Of a DNA stretch of 64,000 bases, positions 26,741-35,746 are shown piece by piece. How positions within the stretch are numbered: position 1 is the stretch's first letter; every line of letters begins with the position of its first letter. The notes below the pieces were generated by a model. That model was not told where the DNA came from and ran no database searches. It saw nothing but the letters and a program-made list of their open reading frames with translations. The DNA comes from Lachnospiraceae bacterium (lineage in GTDB: Bacteria > Bacillota > Clostridia > Lachnospirales > Lachnospiraceae): positions 993,672 to 1,057,671 of the forward strand of contig LR698958.1 in the NCBI GenBank assembly GCA_902381685.1, written 5' to 3'. The translations under genes were made by a program, and so were the position numbers.

Positions 26741-27895
26741 TTACCCCCTTATATTTTCGTGTAATGGTTTTCGGACTTTTTTTCGGGTGATTTCTACCAG
26801 CTGCAGCTTAGTGACATCAACGAGAACAGTCTGTATAGGATCTTTTCGCAAATGTATTTTAAGATAATTTAACAGTTCTTCCCACTTTTCTTTGTCGTCC
26901 AAATTAATGAAATCAACCAAAATGATTCCGGATAAATTCCTCAGGCGGATTTGCCTTGCCACTTCTTTTGCCGCTTCTATATTAATCTTTAAATAAGCAA
27001 CTTCGTCCCTTTTTTTTCCTATACATTTTCCCGTATTTACATCAATGACAGTCAACGCCTCCGTAGGCTGGATAACCAAATATGCACCTGATTTAAGCCA
27101 GACACGTTCTTTCAGAGCATTTTGCAGAACAGTTTCAATGCTGTATAATTTTGCCAGAGGAAGTTGCTTATCTTCATATAATCGCAGTTTGTCTAAATCT
27201 TCCGGTTGTTCCCGTTGTAAGAAAGAATATACATGATTGTAAATCTCTTTATCTTCAATCACAATATCCGTAAGTCCCTCCTGATAAATGTTCTTTAAAT
27301 CTGCAATATACGGTTTTTCATTTTCTTTCAGACATGAGAAACAGACACGGGTAGGAGCAATGCGAAAAATGTATTCATATTCCTCAATTAAACGGTTTAT
27401 TTCTTCTGCAATATCACAGACTGCTGCTCCCTTTGCGTTTGTCCGCAGAATAAACCCATATTTTTCGGAGTGATACGGTTCCATAAATTGTCTTAATTCT
27501 TCACGTTTTTCTTTATCTATTTTAGATGAAAAACTGATACGGTTGTCACCGACAGTCAGTACACAATATTTCCCCGTAAAACTGATTTTTCTTGTCACGG
27601 CAGGCTGCTTTGTTTTGATTGCTTCCTTACTGATTTGTACAATCAATTCCTCGCCAACACGAAGCGGTTTATTGCCGTGCTCAGTCATATCATAATAACA
27701 TTCCACACCCTTATCAATCTCGATAAAGGCGGCCTGAATGTTAGAAACAATTTTTTTTACTTTTCCAATATATATATTTCCAAGTCTGTATTTATCTTCT
27801 GTATTGCTTATATGAAGTTCAACTATTTCATCATTCTCCTTAACGGAAGTCAGCACATTTTCCTGTAGTTTTGTCATGATAAGTTTACGATCCAA
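26741..27895 (-). CDS. rng: Ribonuclease E/G family protein
   Basis: An RNase G-like endoribonuclease of about 384 residues from the TTG at 27895. The S1 RNA-binding domain is near the N-terminus (YRLGNIYIGKVKKIVSNIQAAFI). Catalytic Mg-binding aspartates are in LTVIDVNTGKCIG and GIILVDFINLDD. The TTG is chosen to keep the first beta strand (KLIMTKLQENVL), but it overlaps the upstream gene by 11 nt and has no strong ribosome-binding site; ATG at 27877 is the alternative. The same radical SAM-RNase G order recurs in Firmicutes. Confidence 0.88.
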   Translation of the reverse strand: MDRKLIMTKLQENVLTSVKENDEIVELHISNTEDKYRLGNIYIGKVKKIVSNIQAAFIEIDKGVECYYDMTEHGNKPLRVGEELIVQISKEAIKTKQPAVTRKISFTGKYCVLTVGDNRISFSSKIDKEKREELRQFMEPYHSEKYGFILRTNAKGAAVCDIAEEINRLIEEYEYIFRIAPTRVCFSCLKENEKPYIADLKNIYQEGLTDIVIEDKEIYNHVYSFLQREQPEDLDKLRLYEDKQLPLAKLYSIETVLQNALKERVWLKSGAYLVIQPTEALTVIDVNTGKCIGKKRDEVAYLKINIEAAKEVARQIRLRNLSGIILVDFINLDDKEKWEELLNYLKIHLRKDPIQTVLVDVTKLQLVEITRKKVRKPLHENIRG

Positions 27896-28592
27896 TTTTT
27901 GTACCCAAACTTTCCAGAGAAACGAATTCTCTTTTTTCTTCTGATCCGGCATTGGCATATACTTCCAGCCGATGATGAGAAAATGTGATTGAGGAGGAAT
28001 CTATTCCTAAATAGTTTAAGAATGCTTCCATAACCAGTCCCGGCTTTAAATTCTCTACGCTTCCGGTTGCCACGAAAGAGTACAGAGAATTTTCTATCAC
28101 CTCAAACTGATATATCATCGGCTTAATATTTACTTCTTTTTCGCTTTTCTTTGTCTTCTTTGTAATAATAATTTCGTCCTGAGCAAAAAAGTCTTTTGCC
28201 TTTTCTTTCCAATCTGCCGGCAATTCCCCATTTTTTACGGTGGAAACATAGTCGGCAGCGGCAACAATTGCCATTCCTGTTTTCTTCTTATCCTCAGAAA
28301 TCTCCACGAAACTTACAATTTCCATTCCTTCAACCATAACGTCATTTAAATGTTTTACGGCAACATCGGAAGCAATCGGTTCTGTCAGTTCGATATCAAA
28401 ATATTCTCCGTCGCTTGTCACACCCACTCCAAGAGGGTTAGCAAAGGACATAATCATATGTGGACTGTATCCGCCGGAAAAAGCGATTGGAATATCTGCT
28501 CTTCTCATTGCTTTTTGGAAATATCTCATAATGTCGAGATGTCCGATGAATTTCATCACTCCATATTTCTTAAATTTAATTCTTGCCTTCAA
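27885..28592 (-). CDS. TIGR03936 / DUF2344 radical-SAM-linked protein
   Basis: A 235-residue protein of the DUF2344 (TIGR03936) family. It begins with LKARIKFKKYGVMKFIGHLDIMRYF and contains GGYSPHMIMSFANPLGVGV, both family hallmarks. The TTG at 28592 is strongly supported by AGGAGGTG upstream. It overlaps the end of the TIGR03960 gene by 17 nt. In some bacteria the two families are fused, so they probably act together; the substrate is unknown, with rRNA or tRNA likely from gene context. Confidence 0.9.
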   Translation of the reverse strand: MKARIKFKKYGVMKFIGHLDIMRYFQKAMRRADIPIAFSGGYSPHMIMSFANPLGVGVTSDGEYFDIELTEPIASDVAVKHLNDVMVEGMEIVSFVEISEDKKKTGMAIVAAADYVSTVKNGELPADWKEKAKDFFAQDEIIITKKTKKSEKEVNIKPMIYQFEVIENSLYSFVATGSVENLKPGLVMEAFLNYLGIDSSSITFSHHRLEVYANAGSEEKREFVSLESLGTKIGS

Positions 28593-30441
28593 TGCAGACA
28601 CCTCCTCCGTAAATTGCAGCACCGCAGCCTGAACAGCCCATGCGACAGTTAGGCGTTACTTTTCCTTCCATTGCGCGAGTCCATTCACGTATAAGGAATT
28701 TCTTTGTCACACCGATGTCGATGAAATCCCACGGGAAAATTTCATCTAATTCACGTTCACGCAAATTATAAAATCCAATGTCAATTCCCGTATTTTCAAA
28801 AGCCTGCAGCCATAAATCATTTTTAAAATATTCGGACCATGAGTCATATAGACAGCCTAACTTATATGCTTCTAAAAGCGCCTTGCCGACTTTTCTGTCG
28901 CCTCTTGCAAATACACCTTCAAGTACTGTTACATCTGCTTCATGCCAGTTATATTTTAAACTTTTCTTATTTAATTGAGCCTTCATTTCATTATTAACGA
29001 TATGTGCTTTCCCGATATATTCCTCGCTTGTACACATAGATGCCCACTGGAATGGAGTAAATGGTTTTGGAACGAAGAAAGAAGTACTTGCAACAATCTG
29101 ACATTTACCGTTTCGGTTTTCTTTCGGCACTTCATAATAGCGTTTGGCAACCTTTTCTGCCAAGTGTGCAATTTCTTTCATATCATCTTCGGTTTCTGTA
29201 GGAAGCCCCAGCATAAAGTATAATTTTACTCTCGACCAGCCACCCTCAAAAGCCTGTCCTGCTCCCTCTAAAATAATTTCTTCCGTAAGCCCTTTGTTAA
29301 TGACATCACGAAGTCTTTGTGAGCCTGCTTCAGGGGCAAAAGTAAGACTGCTCTTTCTAATATCCTGCACTTTTCCCATGACATCTAATGAAAACGCGTC
29401 AATTCGCAGTGACGGAAGAGAAATATTAATTCCTTTTCCTTTAAATTCTTCAATTAAAAATGTTACAAGTCCTTCCAGTTGCGTATAGTCACTTGAACTG
29501 AGGGAACTGAGGGAAATCTCCTCATGTCCTGTATTTTTAAGCATCTGATAAGCGTAGTCTTTCAACTTCTCCAAATTTTTCTCTCTTGTCGGACGGTAAA
29601 TCATACCTGCCTGACAAAATCTGCAGCCACGGATACAGCCTCGCATAATTTCCAGTACCACTCTGTCCTGTGTTACTTTAATGAAAGGAACGACAGGTTT
29701 TACCGGATATGAACTTTCGCTTAAATCAGAGACCATTTGTTTGCGAATCTTTTCCTTTGCGTGAGTGTTATTCGGAGTAAAGGATAAAATAGTACCGTCC
29801 TCTTTATATTCCACGTCATAAAATGCCGGCACATACAGTCCTTCAATCTCTGCTGCCATCTCTAAAAACGTCTGTCTTGTACCGCCGTTTTTCTTATTTT
29901 CCTTATAGGCGTCAAGCAGTTCGTTGTAGACAGTTTCTCCTTCGCCGATATAGAAAATGTCGAAAAAATCTGCCAAAGGCTCAGGGTTATATGTACATGG
30001 GCCTCCGCCGATAACAATCGGATCCTCCTCTCCTCTGTCTTTTGCAAAAAGAGGAATCCGGCTTAGGTCAAGCACCTGTAAAATATTTGTATAACACATT
30101 TCATATTGGATTGTAATTCCTAAGAAATCAAAGTCTTTAACAGCGTCCTGCGATTCCAGTGCAAAGAGAGGAATATGTTCTTCTCTCATAATTTTATCCA
30201 AGTCTACCCATGGAGAATATACACGTTCACACCATACGTCGTCTCGTCGGTTAAACATATCATAAAGAATCTGAATACCTAAATGTGACATACCGATTTC
30301 ATATACGTCCGGAAAACACATGGCGAAACGTATATCCACCTCATTTTTGTCTTTCATCACTGAGTTGACCTCATTCCCGATGTAGCGGGCGGGTTTTTCT
30401 ATTTTTAATAATATTTCATCATCTAAAGCTAATTTTCTCAT
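28576..30441 (-). CDS. TIGR03960 family radical SAM protein (B12-binding-like N-terminus)
   Basis: A 621-residue radical SAM protein. The N-terminal part resembles a B12-binding Rossmann domain (CFPDVYEIGMSHLGIQILYDMFN). The cluster motif is MRGCIRGCRFCQAG (CxxxCxxC). The C-terminus has a Cys-rich tail, CRMGCSGCGAAIYGGGVC. The ATG at 30441 follows AGAAAGG; a longer frame to 30522 crosses a 5' untranslated hairpin. It heads the block with TIGR03936 and RNase G. Confidence 0.92.
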   Translation of the reverse strand: MRKLALDDEILLKIEKPARYIGNEVNSVMKDKNEVDIRFAMCFPDVYEIGMSHLGIQILYDMFNRRDDVWCERVYSPWVDLDKIMREEHIPLFALESQDAVKDFDFLGITIQYEMCYTNILQVLDLSRIPLFAKDRGEEDPIVIGGGPCTYNPEPLADFFDIFYIGEGETVYNELLDAYKENKKNGGTRQTFLEMAAEIEGLYVPAFYDVEYKEDGTILSFTPNNTHAKEKIRKQMVSDLSESSYPVKPVVPFIKVTQDRVVLEIMRGCIRGCRFCQAGMIYRPTREKNLEKLKDYAYQMLKNTGHEEISLSSLSSSDYTQLEGLVTFLIEEFKGKGINISLPSLRIDAFSLDVMGKVQDIRKSSLTFAPEAGSQRLRDVINKGLTEEIILEGAGQAFEGGWSRVKLYFMLGLPTETEDDMKEIAHLAEKVAKRYYEVPKENRNGKCQIVASTSFFVPKPFTPFQWASMCTSEEYIGKAHIVNNEMKAQLNKKSLKYNWHEADVTVLEGVFARGDRKVGKALLEAYKLGCLYDSWSEYFKNDLWLQAFENTGIDIGFYNLRERELDEIFPWDFIDIGVTKKFLIREWTRAMEGKVTPNCRMGCSGCGAAIYGGGVCIEGKN

Positions 30442-30468
30442 ATATTTCCTTTCTGATTTTTTGTGTTT

Positions 30469-30493
30469 TTGCTCAAAAATTCGATTTGAGCAA
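30469..30493 (-). promoter_or_regulatory. Hairpin in the 5' leader of the radical SAM operon
   Basis: A perfect 9-bp stem (30469-30477 with 30485-30493) with a 7-nt loop sits 28 nt before the ATG. A TATAAT lies upstream at 30536-30531 on the minus strand, with a weak -35. The hairpin is therefore probably in the transcript leader. The remainder of the 207-nt gap to the LysR gene is AT-rich with no gene. Confidence 0.5.
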
Positions 30494-30648
30494 CTGGAGT
30501 ATATGTCCATCACTAAAAACACTGCGCATAATTATACAACACGATTCAACATTGCATAATCATCTGATATGTGATTGAAATATTCCAATCTATATTATTA
30601 TATACATTTTAGAGAGGAACTTCAAGCAAATCTCTTTTTCAAGATAAG

Positions 30649-31524
30649 TTATTCCTTCACCAACTCAATAAAATTCCTCATCTGTTTCGTAACCCATTTG
30701 TTTTTATGATAAAACAACTGGCTATACATTTTCACACCCGGTAAATTTGTTCGTACTTGTGAAAGTACATTTTTTTCCAGTTCCCTTTGCACCGTAAATT
30801 TAGGGAGAAACGAAACCCCCATTCCTCTTTTCAGCAGATTTATAATTGTCTCCGTATTTCCGATTTCCAAAATAGGATTGATTTCCAAATCCTTTTCAGA
30901 AAGCAGTCTTTCCAATTCATATTGATACGCGGCTCCCATTTCAGTCAAAATGAATGGTTTTTCAATCAACTTCTGAACAGGTACTTTATCTGAAAAGTTT
31001 TCTGTTCTATCCGCCAATGTGACAAAAACAATCTCCTCCTCCATGATAGTTGCACGGGTCCACTCTCTCCCTAATATTTTTTTATCTAACGTATAGATAA
31101 GGTCGAGTTCATTACTTTTTGCCATTTCCATCAGTTCATTGGTTGTCCCTGATTTAATTGTTACCTGTACGTTGGGACAGATCTGGTAAAATTTTAAGAG
31201 CAAATCAGGAAGGAGCGCCGTACAAATGGATTCCACACCGCCGATGCGCAGTGTCCCTTCCAAAATATCACTTTGTTTAGCGAAATCTCTTGCGTTATCA
31301 GTAACCCGCATAATGTCATTGGCATAAGAGACAAACTCCTGTCCTTTTTCTGTTAAATAAACCCGTTTCCCAATACGTTCAAACAGTTGGGTCTGCAATT
31401 CGTTTTCCAGTTGCTGTATCTGAACGGTCACGGCAGACTGCGAATATCCCAACTGTTCTGCTGCCTTAGAAAAATTTTGTGTTCCCGCCACCTTTAAAAA
31501 AGTATTAATATTTCGTAATTCCAT
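30649..31524 (-). CDS. LysR-family transcriptional regulator next to the aromatic decarboxylase
   Basis: A 291-residue LysR-type regulator. The N-terminal winged helix is clear (MELRNINTFLKVAGTQNFSK, then AAEQLGYSQSAVTVQIQQLE), and the effector domain runs from about residue 88 (EGTLRIGGVESICTALLPDLL). It is transcribed divergently from the PLP decarboxylase at 31641, with a 116-nt AT-rich gap, the classic layout of a LysR regulator and its target. The effector is unknown; an aromatic amino acid or an acid-stress signal is possible. Confidence 0.88.
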   Translation of the reverse strand: MELRNINTFLKVAGTQNFSKAAEQLGYSQSAVTVQIQQLENELQTQLFERIGKRVYLTEKGQEFVSYANDIMRVTDNARDFAKQSDILEGTLRIGGVESICTALLPDLLLKFYQICPNVQVTIKSGTTNELMEMAKSNELDLIYTLDKKILGREWTRATIMEEEIVFVTLADRTENFSDKVPVQKLIEKPFILTEMGAAYQYELERLLSEKDLEINPILEIGNTETIINLLKRGMGVSFLPKFTVQRELEKNVLSQVRTNLPGVKMYSQLFYHKNKWVTKQMRNFIELVKE

Positions 31525-31575
31525 AACTACCTCTCTATATTAAAAAAAATCATATATATTATAAAATATATAAAT

Positions 31576-31604
31576 TTTACATATATGCAAGTTTAGTGTA
31601 CACT
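31576..31604 (+). promoter_or_regulatory. Predicted decarboxylase promoter
   Basis: TTTACA (31576-31581) and TACACT (31599-31604) are 17 nt apart, 36 nt before the ATG. The preceding AT-rich stretch (31545-31580) has several overlapping ATAT dyads that could hold LysR sites. Confidence 0.5.
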
Positions 31605-31640
31605 ACTGTACAGTGACAGTAAAGAGAGGAGTTTTGCAAA

Positions 31641-33074
31641 ATGATAAATAGTGAAAATATTTTAAACAGCGCACAGTTGGAGGAAGCCATCGAAAATTTT
31701 GTACATGAGTTCTGTGCGGAAAAACATGATATACATTCCCAAAAAGTAACATGGTATACATCAGAAGGACAGATTGAAAAAATAAAACAGATTGGTATTT
31801 CTAAAGACGGACGTCCTGTAGATGAAGTGATTGCAGAAATGTCAAAAGAAGTTTACCGCTATCGCGGTGATGCAAATCACCCAAGATTTTTTGGATTTGT
31901 TCCGGGTCCCGCTTCTTCTGTTTCGTGGCTTGGAGATATTATGACATCTGCTTATAATATTCATGCAGGAGGAAGTAAACTTGCTCCTATGGTAAACTGT
32001 ATTGAGCAGGAAGTTCTACGCTGGCTCTGTGAACAGGTGGGATTTACGAAAAATCCGGGTGGAGTTTTTGTCAGTGGCGGTTCTATGGCAAATATTACTG
32101 CACTTACGGCGGCACGCGACTGTAAATTAAATGATGAGAATCTGCATCTTGGTGTTGCCTATGTTTCAGACCAGACACACAGTTCCGTGGCAAAAGGGCT
32201 TCGCATTATCGGTATTCCAAACAGTCGTATTCGCAGTGTTGCAACGAACTCTGCATTTCAAATGGACACAGATATGTTGAAAGAAATGATTGCAAAAGAT
32301 AAAGAAAACGGGTTGATTCCATTTGTGGTAATCGGAACAGCGGGAACAACAAATACGGGAAGTATCGATCCCCTCGAAGAAATTGCAGACATCTGTGCCA
32401 ACAACAATATGTGGTTCCATATTGATGGTGCATATGGTGCTTCTGTTCTGCTCAGCCCAAAATACAAACATTTATTAAAAGGCACAGAACTGGCGGACAG
32501 TATCAGTTGGGACGCACATAAATGGCTTTTCCAGACATATGGCTGCGCAATGGTTTTAGTAAAAGATATTAAACATTTATTCCACAGTTTCCATGTAAAC
32601 CCGGAATATTTAAAAGATGTAGAGGGAGACATGGAGCATATAAATACATGGGATATCGGAATGGAACTGACAAGACCTGCACGCGGATTAAAATTGTGGC
32701 TGACTTTACAGGTGCTTGGTACACGTTTAATCGGAAGTGCCATCGAACACGGTTTTCAACTTGCAGAATGGGCAGAGGAAGCATTAAATGAATTGGACAA
32801 TTGGGAAGTTATCTCAAAGGCACAACTGGCAATGCTCAACTTCCGTTACGCAGCAGATGATTTGACAGATGAGCAAATGGATTTATTGAACGAAAAAGTT
32901 TCTGAAAAAATCGTAGAAAGCGGTTACGCTGCCGTATTTACAACGATTTTAAACGGAAAGAAAGTTCTCCGCATCTGTGCACTGCACCCTGAAACAACCA
33001 GAGATGATATGCGGACAACAATTCATCTGCTTGACACATATGCAAGAGAACTGCATGAAAAAATGAAAAAATAA
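31641..33074 (+). CDS. PLP-dependent aromatic amino acid (tryptophan-type) decarboxylase
   Basis: A 477-residue group II decarboxylase. PLP-binding residues are visible: His180 in [13 protein letters not shown], Asp262 in HIDGAYGAS and Lys294 in [14 protein letters not shown]. Stretches such as [38 protein letters not shown] and [19 protein letters not shown] agree almost word for word with my memory of the Ruminococcus gnavus tryptophan decarboxylase, which makes tryptamine (and phenethylamine from Phe) in the gut. GABA-type glutamate decarboxylase is less likely. The substrate range is inferred. No transporter is adjacent. A perfect terminator follows, and a LysR gene is divergent. Confidence 0.9.
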   Translation: MINSENILNSAQLEEAIENFVHEFCAEKHDIHSQKVTWYTSEGQIEKIKQIGISKDGRPVDEVIAEMSKEVYRYRGDANHPRFFGFVPGPASSVSWLGDIMTSAYNIHAGGSKLAPMVNCIEQEVLRWLCEQVGFTKNPGGVFVSGGSMANITALTAARDCKLNDENLHLGVAYVSDQTHSSVAKGLRIIGIPNSRIRSVATNSAFQMDTDMLKEMIAKDKENGLIPFVVIGTAGTTNTGSIDPLEEIADICANNNMWFHIDGAYGASVLLSPKYKHLLKGTELADSISWDAHKWLFQTYGCAMVLVKDIKHLFHSFHVNPEYLKDVEGDMEHINTWDIGMELTRPARGLKLWLTLQVLGTRLIGSAIEHGFQLAEWAEEALNELDNWEVISKAQLAMLNFRYAADDLTDEQMDLLNEKVSEKIVESGYAAVFTTILNGKKVLRICALHPETTRDDMRTTIHLLDTYARELHEKMKK

Positions 33075-33087
33075 AAAATAGTGATAG

Positions 33088-33132
33088 AAAAAGTTCTTCT
33101 ATGGTAAAACAAAAACCATAGAAGAACTTTTT
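33088..33132. terminator. Strong bidirectional terminator
   Basis: A perfect 18-bp stem (33088-33105 with 33115-33132) has a 9-nt A-rich loop and A/T ends. It separates the decarboxylase from the convergent GTPase-nuclease gene; its last two bases overlap the latter's stop codon. Confidence 0.93.
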
Positions 33133-35746
33133 ATTCCCCTTTTCGCACCTGCTCAATATATTCCGCCATATCCTCCGAAACATTATCAAACAAATATTGC
33201 TTATTCTTTACCGGCTGATTCAGATGTTCCTTTCTGATTTCCTCATTTGCAATAAGAATCTCTTCCAAAAGTCCTTTGGCAGACAAACGGTTTGCGCCCT
33301 GTCCCATAATAATCATCTGTTCCAATCCGTCAGAAGTTGCAACCGTCACTTTATAATGTTTTCCGAGTTCGTGAACAGTTTTTTCGATATACTGGTCGGC
33401 GGTTTCAGCCTCTTTTGTATAGACAACATGGATATTGTGATATTTTTGTACTTCACCTACATTTCCCGGAACTTTATATGCATCAAAAACAAGAATTAAT
33501 GTACATTGACGATATCCCTGATAGTTACTTAAGATATCCATCAATTTATTTCTTGCCCCCTCTATGTTTACTTCGGACAGTTCTTTTAAATCTTCCCACG
33601 CAAAAATAATATTGTAGCCGTCAACAAGAAGATATTCTTTGTCATATTCTTTTTTCTTCTGAGTTCTTCCGGCGATGACAGGGGAAGAAATTTGCTTTTT
33701 GAAATTATTTTTCTTACGTTTAACCGGACCGTATGTACGCTCGAAAATTTCCAGCAGTTCTTCCTCATCAATCACAGGAGGGAGATATGCACTTTGGTGA
33801 GAAATTTCCTTTTCAGTTTTCTTTTCCTGCGGGGAAGTGTGCATATATTCTTCTACGTTATCCCAACTTACATTAAATCCGGCGCCGTGTGAACAGAAAA
33901 CAGAACCTGTTGGGTTTTCCAAATCAGACTCAGAGTCGTACTGTATTTTCTCAATTACTTCCTCGGCATTATGGCAAGGCTCATATCCCCTTAAAGAACA
34001 GAATAGGCGGCCATGTCCTTTTGTATAGGCAAGAACTTCTTTCTGATATTCCTGCATATGTACTACAGGGGCAGTTCCTGTTAAAACACTCATTTCTCCC
34101 TCTGATTCCGGGAGGGAAAAATCCGCCTGCATTCTCTGTAAATCAGACATTGCCCGACCGACCATTTCACTTGGAATTTCCAATCTGTACTCATATACAG
34201 GTTCAAGCAGAATGGATTCAGCACGCTTCAATCCCTGACGTACGGCGCGATAAGTTGCCTGACGGAAATCTCCGCCTTCCGTATGTTTTATATGCGCTTT
34301 ACCGGTTGTAAGAATAATATTCATATCTGTAACCTCAGAACCGGTAAGAACTCCTCTATGCTGCTTCTCTTCCAGGTGTGTCAGAATAAGGCGCTGCCAG
34401 TTACGGTTTAAAATATCTTCACTGCACTCTGTAGAAAAGTGAAGACCGCTTCCTAACTTGGCAGGTTCTAAGCGAAGTCTGACTTCCGCGTAATGTCTGA
34501 GAGGTTCAAAATGTCCTGCCCCCTCCACTGTTTCTTTAATCGTTTCTTTATAGATTATCTGTCCCTGCCCAAAGGAAACGTCTGTATGGAAACGCTCGGA
34601 AATTAAACTTTTTAAAATCTCCAACTGGATTTCTCCCATAACCTGCGCATGAATTTCTCCCGATTCTTTATTCCGGACAATATGTAACTCCGGTTCTTCC
34701 TCTTCCAACTGCTTTAAATTCAAAAACATTCCATGTATATCAGAACCTTCCGGAAATTGAATACGGTATGTTAAAACAGGTTCAAGCATCGGTTTTTCGG
34801 ATTGAAGTTCTTTCCCAAGTCCCTCCCCTGCTTTTGAGGAAGTTAAACCCATGACGGCACAAATGGTACCTGCGGCTACTTCATTTACCGCCTGATAGGA
34901 GGTACCGGAATAAATACGAATTTGTTCTACTTTTTCGTCCTCTTTTATTTTTTCTTTTACTTTTAACGTTCCACCTGTGATTTTCAAATGACTCAAACGG
35001 TTTCCCTGTTGGTCACGGGAGATTTTATATACTTTTGCGCCAAATTCTTCGCCATAGTCTTTCTTGTCTGTATATTGATAAATACCTTCTAAGAAAGTCT
35101 CGATTCCCTCTAATTTCAGTGCTGAGCCAAAATAACATGGAAACAGTTTACGGTTTTCAATAAGTTTCTGTATATCGAACCGGGAAATGGACTCGGTTTC
35201 TAAATACTTTTCCAAAAGCAGTTCATCGCACATTGCCACGTTTTCCATAAAGCTTTCTTTTGCCTCTTCACCATCAAAGGCGATACAATGTTCATTCAAC
35301 CGGTTTTGAAGTTCTTTTATTAAACGTTTTTTGTCTGTTCCCTGTTGATCCATTTTATTCACGAAGAGAAAAACAGGAATATTGTATTTTTTCAGTAATT
35401 TCCACAATGTCTGCACATGACTCTGCACACCGTCCGCACCGCTGATAACGAGAATGGCATAATCCAGCACCTGTAAAGTACGCTCCATTTCAGCGGAAAA
35501 GTCAATATGTCCGGGTGTATCCAAAAGAGTTATTTCTTTCTCTTTTAAAACAAAATTTACCTGTTTTGAAAAAATGGTAATGCCTCGTGAGCGTTCAAGA
35601 GCATCTGTATCCAAAAAAGCATTTTTGTGGTCTACGCGTCCAAGTTTGCGAATGTGACCTGTCGTATACAGAATACTCTCGGCGAGAGTTGTTTTCCCGG
35701 CGTCCACATGGGCTAAAATACCAATAGTTAATTTGTTACTTTTCAT
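33131..35746 (-). CDS. TetM/EF-G-like translational GTPase fused to a NYN (YacP/Rae1-type) nuclease domain
   Basis: An 871-residue fusion. Residues 1-640 are an EF-G/TetM-like GTPase: G1 AHVDAGKTT (12-20), RGITI switch, G3 DTPGH (76-80), G4 NKMD (130-133), and EF-G domains III-V. The domain IV tip that displaces tetracycline in TetM (tyrosine and SPV residues) reads here AHIKHTEGGDF (484-494), so tetracycline resistance is not supported. After a charged linker (640-700), residues 705-830 (DNA 33634-33257) form a NYN domain: LLVDGYNIIFAW, VFDAYKV, ETADQYIEK and ATSDGLEQ, with Asp709, 755, 784 and 806 as putative metal ligands. Its nearest known relative is Bacillus Rae1, a ribosome A-site mRNA endonuclease. 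The start ATG shares one base with the stop of the SatD gene (TAATG). Confidence 0.92.
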   Translation of the reverse strand: MKSNKLTIGILAHVDAGKTTLAESILYTTGHIRKLGRVDHKNAFLDTDALERSRGITIFSKQVNFVLKEKEITLLDTPGHIDFSAEMERTLQVLDYAILVISGADGVQSHVQTLWKLLKKYNIPVFLFVNKMDQQGTDKKRLIKELQNRLNEHCIAFDGEEAKESFMENVAMCDELLLEKYLETESISRFDIQKLIENRKLFPCYFGSALKLEGIETFLEGIYQYTDKKDYGEEFGAKVYKISRDQQGNRLSHLKITGGTLKVKEKIKEDEKVEQIRIYSGTSYQAVNEVAAGTICAVMGLTSSKAGEGLGKELQSEKPMLEPVLTYRIQFPEGSDIHGMFLNLKQLEEEEPELHIVRNKESGEIHAQVMGEIQLEILKSLISERFHTDVSFGQGQIIYKETIKETVEGAGHFEPLRHYAEVRLRLEPAKLGSGLHFSTECSEDILNRNWQRLILTHLEEKQHRGVLTGSEVTDMNIILTTGKAHIKHTEGGDFRQATYRAVRQGLKRAESILLEPVYEYRLEIPSEMVGRAMSDLQRMQADFSLPESEGEMSVLTGTAPVVHMQEYQKEVLAYTKGHGRLFCSLRGYEPCHNAEEVIEKIQYDSESDLENPTGSVFCSHGAGFNVSWDNVEEYMHTSPQEKKTEKEISHQSAYLPPVIDEEELLEIFERTYGPVKRKKNNFKKQISSPVIAGRTQKKKEYDKEYLLVDGYNIIFAWEDLKELSEVNIEGARNKLMDILSNYQGYRQCTLILVFDAYKVPGNVGEVQKYHNIHVVYTKEAETADQYIEKTVHELGKHYKVTVATSDGLEQMIIMGQGANRLSAKGLLEEILIANEEIRKEHLNQPVKNKQYLFDNVSEDMAEYIEQVRKGE

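Noticed and set aside
33131-35746. Tetracycline resistance gene (TetM/TetO class)
   Set aside because: The GTPase part is similar, but the tip loop that evicts tetracycline (SPV-type) is replaced by KHTEGGDF and a nuclease domain follows, so resistance is not a supported function.
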